A DNA stretch of 17,204 nt from Timaviella sp038204505 (GTDB lineage: Bacteria > Cyanobacteriota > Cyanobacteriia > Elainellales > Elainellaceae). Positions 1 through 6,829 of the stretch are shown here, piece after piece. The stretch's first letter is position 1, and the number at the start of each line of letters is the position of its first letter. The position numbers were made by a program, and so were the translations under genes. The stretch covers positions 1 to 17,204 of the forward strand of contig JBBRCV010000119.1 in assembly GCA_038204505.1 (NCBI GenBank). Direction: 5' to 3'. The notes below the pieces were generated by a model. It was not told where the DNA came from. It worked only from the letters and a program-made list of their open reading frames with translations, and searched no databases.

Positions 1-147
1 TTATTAGTACAAAATCTTAGTTATTGTCGTTTCGAGTGGTCGCGATCTCTTCCTTTTTTGATTTCTCAAGCTGATCTCGTCAGTTCAAACAGAGAAGAAA
101 ATGCTTTTAAATTAATATGCCAATGTAGTTGACATTTAACACTAGGG
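1..147. other. Leader region of the hydrolase gene
   Basis: AT-rich sequence ahead of the first gene. A TTGACA-like hexamer lies only about 20 bases before the start codon, too close to act as its -35 box. No convincing promoter, terminator or RNA gene is seen. Frame 1 is open from the window edge to a TGA near 130, but its translation resembles nothing I know. Confidence 0.3.
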
Positions 148-1356
148 ATGAAAGCTATGACCAATCAACAGGGGATTCAGAAACATTCGTTATGGGGAGA
201 CTTGCTAGGCGGTCCCCATCGTGTCGGTTTCAAAACCTACTTCAAGTATGATTATGCTCGGATTTATGACCTAACGTTGCGCGGCAAGCTACCCACTTCT
301 CCTACAAAACAGCATCGTCCAATTCTGATCAACATCTGGTATCCGGCGCAGCGCGATGATAGTGCGTCGGTCATGTCTTATCGTGATTATCTTGCAATTG
401 GTCAGGATAACAATGAACTGAGTGATTTTTGCGAGCAGTTAATCGCGTTCAACCTTGATGTGATCAGCTATGAAGTGATGTACAAAAACTACCAAGATCT
501 GAGCAATGAGGAGCGCGCGATATTAAAAAACTTCCTCGACACAAAGACCGCCGCTACTCAAGATGCGGCTTCCAGCGGAGGCAGGTTTCCTCTGGTCATT
601 AACCATCAGGGTCTAGGCGGGTCTTTTGAAGACAACTCAGTTCTCTTCGAGTTTCTGGCGAGTCACGGTTACGTGGTGGCAACTAGCGCCTACCAGCCAG
701 AAGACTCGGAATGTTTCAGTATTGACTGGGATCTCGTGCGATCGATCAAGGATATGGAGTTTCTGCTGAACGCTCTCCACGATCATCCCAATATAGCTCC
801 GAAAAAAGTTGCCAGCATGGGTCATAGTTATGGGGCACAGGCAGCGATGGCGTGGGCATCCAAGAAAAATTCCCCGATCGATGCGGTGATCAGTATCGAT
901 TCAACATTTGAAGTCTACGGTGATGAGGGCTACGAAAAACTGAAGGAACGATTGGCTCGGGTGAGTAATCTTTCGGCTCCCATGCTGTTCTTTGCCTCTA
1001 CATGGGAAAAGCCCTCCTTCGGTCATTATGCGTCACTGAAGTATGCCAAGCGTTATTATGCACAGCTCGATCATCTGACCCATAACGACTACGTTTTACA
1101 TGGAGCCATCGGAAGTGGTTTGCGACTGGCGAACCACCCCGATCCCTACCCAGAATTCGTTGTGCCAGAACCGAAGTTGACCCGAGAGAACTACGAAGTG
1201 GTATGCTGCTACATCTTGAAGTTCCTTGACGCTTATTTAAAAGACGACCAAAGCGCGCTGGAATTTCTGCACAATCCCGATCGTGGTGTTGGCGTGAATG
1301 TCGATCGGATCTCCTTGCAGTTTGAGGATGCTGTTCCCCTGCCGCCATCTCTCTGA
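148..1356 (+). CDS. Alpha/beta hydrolase (PAF-acetylhydrolase / dienelactone hydrolase-like)
   Basis: A 402-residue protein with an alpha/beta-hydrolase core. Seen: a beta-strand plus oxyanion-type segment FPLVINHQGLGG (about 147-158), then the nucleophile elbow GHSYGAQAA with Ser227 as predicted nucleophile. A candidate acid lies in ISIDSTF and candidate histidines lie in the C-terminal third. There is no N-terminal hydrophobic segment, so a cytoplasmic enzyme is likely. Family knowledge points to ester or lipid hydrolysis; the substrate cannot be read from sequence. The first ATG is used; a second ATG three codons on is equally possible because the ribosome site is only a weak AGGG. It stands alone, with over 300 bases to the next gene. 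The function class is fairly sure, the substrate unknown. Confidence 0.8.
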   Translation: MKAMTNQQGIQKHSLWGDLLGGPHRVGFKTYFKYDYARIYDLTLRGKLPTSPTKQHRPILINIWYPAQRDDSASVMSYRDYLAIGQDNNELSDFCEQLIAFNLDVISYEVMYKNYQDLSNEERAILKNFLDTKTAATQDAASSGGRFPLVINHQGLGGSFEDNSVLFEFLASHGYVVATSAYQPEDSECFSIDWDLVRSIKDMEFLLNALHDHPNIAPKKVASMGHSYGAQAAMAWASKKNSPIDAVISIDSTFEVYGDEGYEKLKERLARVSNLSAPMLFFASTWEKPSFGHYASLKYAKRYYAQLDHLTHNDYVLHGAIGSGLRLANHPDPYPEFVVPEPKLTRENYEVVCCYILKFLDAYLKDDQSALEFLHNPDRGVGVNVDRISLQFEDAVPLPPSL

Positions 1357-1680
1357 GGTTCCCAGGCTTCTTCTGGAAATCGTTGCCTAGAAACTCTGCC
1401 TCTGCCTTCCGCTCACTGCCAAGTTCTGCTCAAGCTAATAGACGCATAACAACGCCCATGCACGCCGATCGCCCAAAGTTATCGGTATGATGCAAAGATT
1501 TTTGCGGCGGGTAATGGGCATCGTTAGCTTGCTTTGTTCTTGGCTGTTGCAGTGATTTGAAGGGTATCTGTGAGTATTTGAAGTGCAGTTGCCACAAAGT
1601 ATCTACAGCGGACTTTTTTTGACAGTAAGAAATCAGATATTGCCTACAATAATGGTAGCTGCGTAGCTTTGAGGTGAAGG
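1357..1680. other. Intergenic region between hydrolase and toxin-antitoxin pair
   Basis: No gene is supported in these 324 bases. The right end carries the candidate promoter and ribosome site of the following antitoxin. No clear terminator hairpin with a T run follows the hydrolase gene. Confidence 0.5.
1619..1680 (+). promoter_or_regulatory. Candidate promoter and ribosome site of the PIN toxin-antitoxin operon
   Basis: A perfect TTGACA (1619-1624) is followed by TACAAT (1645-1650). The 20-base spacing is longer than the usual 17, so the promoter call is tentative. A GAGGTGAAGG stretch (1671-1680) directly precedes the ATG at 1681 and is a good Shine-Dalgarno match, which supports that start. 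Confidence 0.35.
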
Positions 1681-1919
1681 ATGCCGATACTAACTTTTAG
1701 CAATGAGCAGGTTGTTGAACTGGTCAAACAGTTGCCGACTGAACAACAGGTAGAGGTATTTAGGTTCTTACTTCTCCAGCAGTGGGGGAAGTGGAAATCG
1801 CTGTCACGTTACGGATTAACAAAGCCAAACAGGTTGCCCAAGAGCGAGGTTCTGACTGGGATGCAATGACTGAGGAAGAGCATGAAGCCTTAGTTGATGA
1901 GGTGGTGCATGAGGATTAA
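1681..1919 (+). pseudogene. Antitoxin of a PIN-type toxin-antitoxin pair, frameshifted
   Basis: The ATG frame gives MPILTFSNEQVVELVKQLPT and continues to LSRYG, the N-terminal two-thirds of a small antitoxin family common in cyanobacteria. It then runs into unrelated residues and stops at 1869. The expected C-terminus (KQVAQERGSDWDAMTEEEHE to VVHED) is intact in another frame and ends with TAA at 1917-1919, overlapping the next start codon by one base. The switch falls at about 1810-1820 and equals loss of one base (or gain of two). Read together the two pieces make a normal antitoxin of about 79 residues. It could be a real inactivating mutation, a sequencing error, or less likely frameshifting during translation. 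The N-terminal 62-residue product may still be made. Confidence 0.72.
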
Positions 1920-2332
1920 TGCCATACGTTACGGTTTTTGACACCAATACTTTGCTCTCCGCCTTACTCTCTACGAACGGTAATCCATTTCGGTGTCTCG
2001 CTCTGGCAAAGATAGGGCAGGTTGAGTCTATTACTTGTCAAGAAATTTTGGACGAATTTGCTGAGAATTTGCTCGTGAATTTCAAATTTTCTGAAGAGAT
2101 GACACAAATAGCAGTAGAAGAAGTACGTGGATTTTCCCGCCTAGTCGAGATTTCTGGAACGTTCAAGATAGTTCCAGATGATCCAGATGATGACATGTTT
2201 GTAGAATGTGCAGCGATCGGTAATGCAACTCACATTGTCACAGGGGACAAGCATCTTTTGGCTTTAACAAACCATCAGAGTATTGTAATTGTGAAAGCAG
2301 CAGAGTTTCTTACGTTGTTGGCATCATCTTAG
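1919..2332 (+). CDS. PIN-domain toxin (putative ribonuclease, VapC-like)
   Basis: A 137-residue single PIN domain, the usual length of the 'putative toxin-antitoxin system toxin component, PIN family' group. Acidic metal-binding residues are visible: Asp8 in VFDTNTLLSAL, Glu45 in ILDEF, the Asp cluster DDPDDDMF (86-93) and Asp109 in TGDKHLL. Family members are Mg-dependent RNases that act on RNA in the cytoplasm and are neutralised by the upstream antitoxin. Its ATG overlaps the antitoxin stop (TAATG), so translation is coupled. The toxin frame is complete while the antitoxin is frameshifted. Either the toxin is inactive or poorly expressed, the antitoxin is rescued, or the frameshift is an artefact. 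Confidence 0.85.
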   Translation: MPYVTVFDTNTLLSALLSTNGNPFRCLALAKIGQVESITCQEILDEFAENLLVNFKFSEEMTQIAVEEVRGFSRLVEISGTFKIVPDDPDDDMFVECAAIGNATHIVTGDKHLLALTNHQSIVIVKAAEFLTLLASS

Positions 2333-2394
2333 CGAGTCCTGCTTTACCAGGCTAATGGTGAAGCGCTTAGTTGCAGACTAAAAGAATACTAAAT

Positions 2395-2421
2395 GGGGCG
2401 TTGCTGAATGATGCTATGAAT
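2395..2421 (+). repeat. Inverted repeat end of the IS1-family remnant (left)
   Basis: Begins GGGGCGTTGCTGAATGATGC and pairs imperfectly with the reverse complement of 2730-2756. The transposase remnant's stop codon (TGA, minus) overlaps its inner end at 2421-2423. Confidence 0.65.
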
Positions 2422-2715
2422 CACTGAGGAAGCGGGACATCCCAGAATTTGAGGTAGTGCCGTAACAATCGAATTGAGTGTTTCAGCCTTTCCTCAGATT
2501 TAGAATACAGAGGGTCTTGCGATGCAGTCGTGCGGTAGTGTCGTAACCAGGTGTTTTCGCCCTGTGGTCTCCTCACACCCCGCCTAAAATTCCTTGTTTG
2601 AAGTGGTCAACTGCTGTCCGGAGTCAGATTTTGTTTTTTTTTGAGCGCCCCAAGGTTTCGAGTTCATCTTGCCGTTCTTACGGATATGGCTAGAACCACA
2701 TTCGGGACATTGCAT
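2421..2715 (-). pseudogene. IS1-family transposase remnant (N-terminal zinc ribbon and C-terminus only)
   Basis: From the ATG at 2715 the minus strand reads MQCPECGSSHIRKNGK, the zinc ribbon start of IS1-type InsA proteins. Homology ends there; that frame runs through unrelated residues to a stop at 2584. In a different frame, 2561-2421 reads ENTWLRHY, then YSKSEERLKHSIRLLRHYLK and FWDVPLPQ followed by TGA. This is the typical C-terminus of cyanobacterial IS1-family transposases. The second half of the zinc ribbon and the catalytic core are deleted, and a few residues after LRHY also look lost. It is non-functional as a transposase. Confidence 0.75.
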
Positions 2716-2729
2716 CAGATTTAGTCTCA

Positions 2730-2756
2730 ATTCATAGCACTATTATGCAATGCCTC
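2730..2756 (-). repeat. Inverted repeat end of the IS1-family remnant (right)
   Basis: Read on the minus strand it begins GAGGCATTGCATAATAGTGC and then matches the left end in TGCTATGAAT. It lies about 15 bases upstream of the transposase start at 2715. Confidence 0.65.
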
Positions 2757-2760
2757 TCTC

Positions 2761-2799
2761 AAAAAAATGTGGGAACCTAGCAATACTAAGTTCCCACAT
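2761..2799 (-). terminator. Rho-independent terminator of the sugar transferase gene
   Basis: On the minus strand a 14-bp stem with one mismatch (arms 2786-2799 and 2767-2780, containing GTGGGAAC and its partner) closes a 5-base loop and is followed directly by a run of seven T (2767-2761). It lies 43 bases past the stop of the sugar transferase gene read in the same direction. Confidence 0.88.
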
Positions 2800-2842
2800 C
2801 TCCCGTCACGTTACTTTTGTTCAGAGCAACTTATCACCCAGC

Positions 2843-3538
2843 CTAACAAGCGCCTTTGCGATGCAAAACAACCTGGATGGTTTTTAGAATCAACCGCAGG
2901 TCGTAAAGAACTGACCAATTGCGAATGTAAGACAAATCCATATCGACGATCGCCTCAAAGTCAGACACGCTAGAGCGACCATTGGCTTGCCACTCGCCCG
3001 TCATGCCAGGCTTGACCTCAAGGCGCTGCCAGTGGCGATTGTTGTAGTTCTTGACTTCATTGGGCGTGGGGGGACGGGTTCCTACCAGGCTCATATCGCC
3101 CATCAACACATTCCAGAATTGAGGCAACTCGTCTAGGCTGGTGCGTCGCAGGAACCGTCCGATCCGCGTAATGCGTGGATCGTTGTCGTTTTTGAAAATG
3201 TGTCCTTTGGCTTGGTTGATGACCGTATGCTTGAGCAGGTCGGCATCGGTCACCATGGAGCGAAACTTCCAGATGCCAAAGCGATCGCCACGGAAACCAC
3301 AGCGCTCTTGCCGATAGAGGATAGCGCCGGGGTTATCGAGATAAATGGCGATCGCAATAGGAATAGCTAAAATAGTTGTTAAACCTAACCCTACCAACGC
3401 TCCGGCGATATCAATACAGCGTTTCACTTTACTGTTGAGAGAATTATGAACTGCTACGGCATGATTGCCATAAGGCTGGAACCTGAAGTCGGGCCAGGTT
3501 GCCGAGGATAGGGGATTTACCTTGGGAGTCGTGGTCAT
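2843..3538 (-). CDS. Bacterial sugar transferase (undecaprenyl-phosphate sugar phosphotransferase)
   Basis: About 231 residues from ATG 3538. An upstream in-frame TTG at 3556 would add six residues, but neither start has a clear ribosome site. The family transfers a sugar-1-phosphate from a nucleotide sugar to a polyprenyl phosphate at the cytoplasmic membrane, starting exopolysaccharide or glycan repeat units. Seen: KRCIDIAGALVGLG leading into a hydrophobic re-entrant segment, the YRQERCGFRGDRFGIWKFRSM block, the catalytic Asp-Glu in SLDELPQFWNVLMGDMSLVG, then TRPP and KPGMTGEWQ. It is a short single-domain enzyme without the N-terminal multi-span region of WbaP or HepE-like proteins. It is monocistronic here, with its own terminator. 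The sugar is not predictable. Confidence 0.9.
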   Translation of the reverse strand: MTTTPKVNPLSSATWPDFRFQPYGNHAVAVHNSLNSKVKRCIDIAGALVGLGLTTILAIPIAIAIYLDNPGAILYRQERCGFRGDRFGIWKFRSMVTDADLLKHTVINQAKGHIFKNDNDPRITRIGRFLRRTSLDELPQFWNVLMGDMSLVGTRPPTPNEVKNYNNRHWQRLEVKPGMTGEWQANGRSSVSDFEAIVDMDLSYIRNWSVLYDLRLILKTIQVVLHRKGAC

Positions 3539-3905
3539 GACAGGAGGGGGAAGCAAATAGGTTATGTAACGAACGGTATGCCTGGAGTTGCAGACTAAAG
3601 ACGAGCCGCGTTTTAAGTATTAACTTTTATTTTCAGAAATGAGCTAACCTACGTTGTCCTTCAATGAGTCTTCATAAACCCATTTATTTTTGAGAGAACA
3701 TCCGCATAGCTTGCCTTGTCGCTGTCGTTTGCAAATTTAATATATCCGTATTTTTTCTGTATTAATGTTATCTGCCATACCTAAATCTGTATTTATACTT
3801 GTTTAGCCGCTGCCATTGTTGCTTGGCGTTATTGCTTGGCTTTAGAGCGCCAGAGTTACAGAGTACGAAAATTGCTAAAGTGATTTGGCAAGTTAAGAGT
3901 GTGGT
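3539..3905. other. Divergent intergenic region between sugar transferase and rsmI
   Basis: About 367 bases, AT-rich in the middle, with no coding frame I can support. It should hold the promoters of both flanking genes, but no -35/-10 pair stands out. A 9-base direct repeat TTGCTTGGC occurs at 3819-3827 and 3832-3840, about 70 bases before rsmI; its role is unknown. Confidence 0.4.
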
Positions 3906-4778
3906 ATGGAAGCGCAGGCTGGAGTTCTTTACGTAGTGGCGACCCCGATCGGTAACTTGGAGGACATGACCTTCAGGGCGATCGCCATTTTACAAAGTGT
4001 GGATGTGATTGCCGCAGAAGACACTCGACACACGGGTAAGTTACTCCACCACTTTCAAATTACGACTCCGCAAATCAGCTACCACGACCATAACCGCCTG
4101 AGTCGGCTGCCAGAAGTGTTGCAACAACTGCAAGACGGACAGAAGATTGCGTTGGTGACCGATGCCGGGATGCCAGGAATTTCTGATCCAGGCTATGAGT
4201 TGGTTAAGACCTGTGCAGAAGCGGGGATCGTTGTGGTGCCTATTCCGGGGGCTTGTGCGGTGGTTGCGGCACTGAGCGCGGCAGGGTTGCCGACCGATCG
4301 CTTTGTCTTTGAAGGGTTTCTGCCCGTGAAGGGGCAAGAGCGGCGCGATCGCTTAGAAGAAATTCAGTCAGAAGCTCGGACGCTGGTGTTTTATGAAGCT
4401 CCTCATCGGGTGCGAACCACGCTACAGGATTTAGCAGAGGCGCTAGGGACAGATCGAGCCATTGTTTTGGGACGGGAGCTAACTAAGCTGCACGAGCAGT
4501 TTTGGCGGGGAACGTTGGTGGAGGCGATCGCCTATTACCAAACTCGTGAGCCGCAAGGAGAATACACGTTTGTGGTAGCAGGTGCAAAACTATCACAGCC
4601 CTTGCTTTCAGAAGAGGACTTGAAAGCAGAGCTAAAAGCAATTATGAACCAGGGCATTTCTCGTTCTCAGGCGAGTCGGCAACTGGCGCAGCAAACCTCG
4701 TTCTCGCGGCGGCAAATCTATCAATTGGCATTAACTATTCCTGATGACGGCGCAACCGAACCGGAAAGTAAAATCTGA
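3906..4778 (+). CDS. rsmI: 16S rRNA (cytidine(1402)-2'-O)-methyltransferase RsmI
   Basis: A 290-residue protein of normal length for RsmI, the tetrapyrrole-methylase-fold enzyme that uses S-adenosylmethionine to 2'-O-methylate C1402 of 16S rRNA in the ribosomal decoding centre. Seen: YVVATPIGNLEDMTFRAI (9-26), AAEDTRHTGKLL (36-47), LVTDAGMPGISDPGYEL (83-99) and PIPGACAVVAALSAAGL (112-128), all signature blocks of this family. The C-terminal part (SRSQASRQLAQ...SRRQIYQLAL) is the usual small helical domain. The gene is preceded by a long intergenic region and followed by 91 bases before the next gene, so it probably has its own promoter. Confidence 0.95.
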   Translation: MEAQAGVLYVVATPIGNLEDMTFRAIAILQSVDVIAAEDTRHTGKLLHHFQITTPQISYHDHNRLSRLPEVLQQLQDGQKIALVTDAGMPGISDPGYELVKTCAEAGIVVVPIPGACAVVAALSAAGLPTDRFVFEGFLPVKGQERRDRLEEIQSEARTLVFYEAPHRVRTTLQDLAEALGTDRAIVLGRELTKLHEQFWRGTLVEAIAYYQTREPQGEYTFVVAGAKLSQPLLSEEDLKAELKAIMNQGISRSQASRQLAQQTSFSRRQIYQLALTIPDDGATEPESKI

Positions 4779-4869
4779 GGCATCATGTCTGTGAGAACCT
4801 CTTTCTTCTAGATCTACGCCCATTTTTGAAGTCCCACAGCTTAGAGCGATTTGAGAGTTAGAGCAACTT

Positions 4870-5712
4870 ATGATATCTTCCAAGTCCGAACAATCTATTC
4901 TTTATAAAAGGAGTAAACGCCCTAGCCTAGTTTTCTTTGGGGTGATGCTCATGCTGACCGCTTGCGGCAAACCTTCACCGACTGCTTCATCGACTCCCAC
5001 GCCTAACTCCGTTGACTTCTCTTCTCCTATTCCGGCATTGGCTGACGCGAAACCGAGCGTTAGCCCGATCCCTGCTGATAGCCTGCTGATTTCAGACAAG
5101 GCGATTGGGGCGGCTCAGTTGGGGATGACGTTTGGAGATTTGAAGAAAGCGCTGGGCACGGACGTAAAGTTTGTCGTGCAGTCACCTTTTATTGTTGATT
5201 TTGATGCGATCGCCGTCCAGCGATCGGGAGAAGTTCAGTACTATATTTTGTACTTAGCCAAGCAGCCCTTTGCCGATGCCGATACGATCCAGGGATTACT
5301 GACCAAAAATCCAAAGTTTTTAACGGCAGCAGGAATTGGGGCAGGCAGCACATTAGCAAAGGCACAGCAGGCATACGGCAAAGCTACCCTGTCTTACAAT
5401 ACTCAAAACGAGTCTAGAGAATACGTGCGGTTTGAGCGTCAGCCAGCCAACAATATTTCTTTTGCTACGGGCAACGGCTCCAGTAAAGCGGCTGGCATTT
5501 ATTCCTCTCCTACGAGCGAGTACAATGAAACTCAAAAATTCAAGGAAGATGCCAAAATCGAATCGGTACTCGTGGTTTGTTTAACCGAAGCTTGTGCGCC
5601 TCCTTCACCTAGCCCTGGAGCACCTAGCCCTGGAGCACCTAGCCCAGCAGTATCCCCGACTGGATCGCCATCAGCATCTCCGATCGCTCCCAGCACTTTA
5701 CCTACTCCTTAA
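4870..5712 (+). CDS. Predicted lipoprotein of unknown function with Pro/Ser-rich tail
   Basis: A 280-residue protein with a lipoprotein signal: a basic N-region (KRSKRPS), a hydrophobic core and the lipobox LTAC with Cys32 as the predicted lipidation site. A Thr/Pro/Ser linker follows, then a globular core (about 70-240) with no motif I recognise, and a Pro/Ser/Ala-rich C-terminus. The tail is encoded by a 15-bp tandem repeat. It should be exported and anchored in a membrane facing the periplasm. Its stop is 5 bases before the LapA-like gene, suggesting one transcript. Confidence 0.7.
   Translation: MISSKSEQSILYKRSKRPSLVFFGVMLMLTACGKPSPTASSTPTPNSVDFSSPIPALADAKPSVSPIPADSLLISDKAIGAAQLGMTFGDLKKALGTDVKFVVQSPFIVDFDAIAVQRSGEVQYYILYLAKQPFADADTIQGLLTKNPKFLTAAGIGAGSTLAKAQQAYGKATLSYNTQNESREYVRFERQPANNISFATGNGSSKAAGIYSSPTSEYNETQKFKEDAKIESVLVVCLTEACAPPSPSPGAPSPGAPSPAVSPTGSPSASPIAPSTLPTP
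5608..5645 (+). repeat. 15-bp tandem repeat inside the lipoprotein gene
   Basis: CCTAGCCCTGGAGCA is repeated exactly twice (5608-5622, 5623-5637) and followed by a partial third copy. It encodes Pro-Ser-Pro-Gly-Ala units in the low-complexity tail and is probably variable in copy number between strains. Confidence 0.8.
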
Positions 5713-5717
5713 ACGCT

Positions 5718-5924
5718 ATGGTTAAATTTTTAACGGCTCTAATTTTCGCAGTTTGGATTGTAGCGATCGCCCTCATTTCGGTTCAAAACGCGACTCCAGT
5801 AGCGCTCAGGTTCTTGGTGTTTGAAACGGTGCAAATTCCAGTAGGGATGGTTTTGGCGTTGTGTGCAAGCTTAGGAATAGTGGGAATGGCGATCGTGTTG
5901 CCCTTGCTACGCTTGTCCAGGTGA
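5718..5924 (+). CDS. LapA-domain small membrane protein
   Basis: A 68-residue protein with two hydrophobic segments (about 4-22 and 41-64) separated by SVQNATPVALRFLVFETVQI. This NxxPVxLRFL-type pattern is characteristic of the LapA / DUF1049 family of inner-membrane proteins, which in some bacteria act in lipopolysaccharide assembly. A cyanobacterial role is not established. It follows the lipoprotein gene by 5 bases, so the two are probably co-transcribed. Its stop codon lies in the first copy of a 16-bp tandem repeat. Confidence 0.72.
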   Translation: MVKFLTALIFAVWIVAIALISVQNATPVALRFLVFETVQIPVGMVLALCASLGIVGMAIVLPLLRLSR

Positions 5925-5958
5925 AGGCTCGTCTAGGTAAAGGCTCGTCTAGGTGAAG
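5911..5958 (+). repeat. Three tandem copies of a 16-bp repeat at the end of the LapA-like gene
   Basis: Units are GCTTGTCCAGGTGAAG (5911-5926), GCTCGTCTAGGTAAAG (5927-5942) and GCTCGTCTAGGTGAAG (5943-5958). The first encodes the last residues and stop codon of the upstream gene. The most likely origin is replication slippage. Confidence 0.85.
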
Positions 5959-6067
5959 ATCTATGCCTATTGCCTTCCTATTGATTTCCCAAAAATTGCG
6001 GCTAAGAAGCTATGACTTCTGCAATGAGCGGCGTAGATTTTACGGCGGCAGGCTGATGAGTGGCAGA

Positions 6068-6682
6068 CTAACTGACAGCACTAAGTGGGGCAGCAGGTGC
6101 AGAAGTTGCTGGAACCGCAGGGGTGAAATGCTGCTCGATCAGGGCTGGAATGGCTTTGGGCGAAATTTTGGTATAGCGAGTTTTGTCGGGCATGACTAAA
6201 TTGGGACCTGCCTTGCACCGTTTCATGCAGCCTGTTCCTTTAACAATGACTTGATCGGCTAGACCCTGTTCTTGAATCGCAGTTTGTAAAGCACTAGCGA
6301 TCGCTTTTGCACCTAGTTTGCAACAGTCAGACTTTTGGCAAACCAAAATTGTCTCTGGTTTCGAGGGCTTAGATGCAGCAACCGGGGATGCCGCCGCTGG
6401 AGTTGGCGATAGAGGACGAGCGATCGTTAGCGCTTTGACCTTAAGCTTGACTTGCCCAGTCATGGGGTTAACCTGACGAATGCCAGTGATCTGAATCCAC
6501 TCGCCAGGGACGAGGGGCTGCGATCGCAGGGCTTTCGACAGCTTAATAGAATGCTCACAGGTGCTGTCTAGTCGGATAAACTTGAGCTTGCCGCGATCGT
6601 CGGCTGTGTAGCCCAAAAATCTTCCTTCTAGGGCAAACGAGGTTTGAATGACTTTGTTCTGAATCGCCTTGTGCTTACTCAT
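6068..6682 (-). CDS. (2Fe-2S) ferredoxin domain-containing protein
   Basis: About 204 residues from ATG 6682; an in-frame TTG at 6712 would add ten. The C-terminal half carries a thioredoxin-fold 2Fe-2S ferredoxin: ILVCQKSDCCKLGAKAI and KGTGCMKRCKAGPNLVMP supply the cluster cysteines, followed by YTKISPKAIPALIEQHF. The N-terminal half (ALEGRFLGYTADDRGKLKFI, GEWIQITGIRQVNPMTGQVK) looks like a small beta-rich, possibly OB-like module, joined by an Ala/Pro/Ser linker. It is likely a soluble electron carrier or iron-sulfur accessory protein; the partner is unknown. The C-terminus is low complexity (VPATSAPAAP). It is transcribed alone, convergent with the LapA-like gene. Confidence 0.8.
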   Translation of the reverse strand: MSKHKAIQNKVIQTSFALEGRFLGYTADDRGKLKFIRLDSTCEHSIKLSKALRSQPLVPGEWIQITGIRQVNPMTGQVKLKVKALTIARPLSPTPAAASPVAASKPSKPETILVCQKSDCCKLGAKAIASALQTAIQEQGLADQVIVKGTGCMKRCKAGPNLVMPDKTRYTKISPKAIPALIEQHFTPAVPATSAPAAPLSAVS

Positions 6683-6829
6683 AGAGACTAGGTTATTGAG
6701 AATCTTATTCAATAATTGCCTTATTAATCTACTCTATTGCTCTACTATTTGCAAATTATTTTCATTAAGCTCAGCTAAAAAACTCCTAGAAATTCATTGC
6801 TCTAGAAGCCAATATTGACCCAAGCTGCT

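Larger units (their letters stand above)
2395..2756 (-). mobile_element. Internally deleted IS1-family element (362 bp remnant)
   Basis: Two imperfect inverted repeats of about 27 bp bound the region, at 2395-2421 and 2730-2756, sharing the block TGCTATGAAT on opposite strands. Between them, on the minus strand, lie the zinc-ribbon start of an IS1-type transposase and the conserved C-terminal end of the same kind of transposase, with the catalytic middle missing. No target-site duplication is obvious. The copy could not move on its own but could be mobilised in trans if a full relative exists. It sits just beyond the terminator of the neighbouring sugar transferase. Confidence 0.75.

Noticed and set aside
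1..132. Open frame from the window edge to a TGA at about 130 (plus strand)
   Set aside because: Forty-three codons without stop in short AT-rich sequence can arise by chance. The translation resembles no family and has no supporting context.
998..1348. Minus-strand 116-codon frame inside the hydrolase gene
   Set aside because: It lies fully opposite a well-supported hydrolase, has Arg/Ser/His-rich composition typical of an antisense shadow, and no family resemblance.
2402..2583. Possible non-coding RNA or regulatory leader in the long gap after the PIN toxin
   Set aside because: Minus-strand translation and the inverted ends explain the region better as an IS1-family remnant.
5963..6199. 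Plus-strand 78-codon frame after the LapA-like gene
   Set aside because: Most of it is opposite the C-terminal part of the 2Fe-2S ferredoxin-like gene, and its composition is not protein-like.
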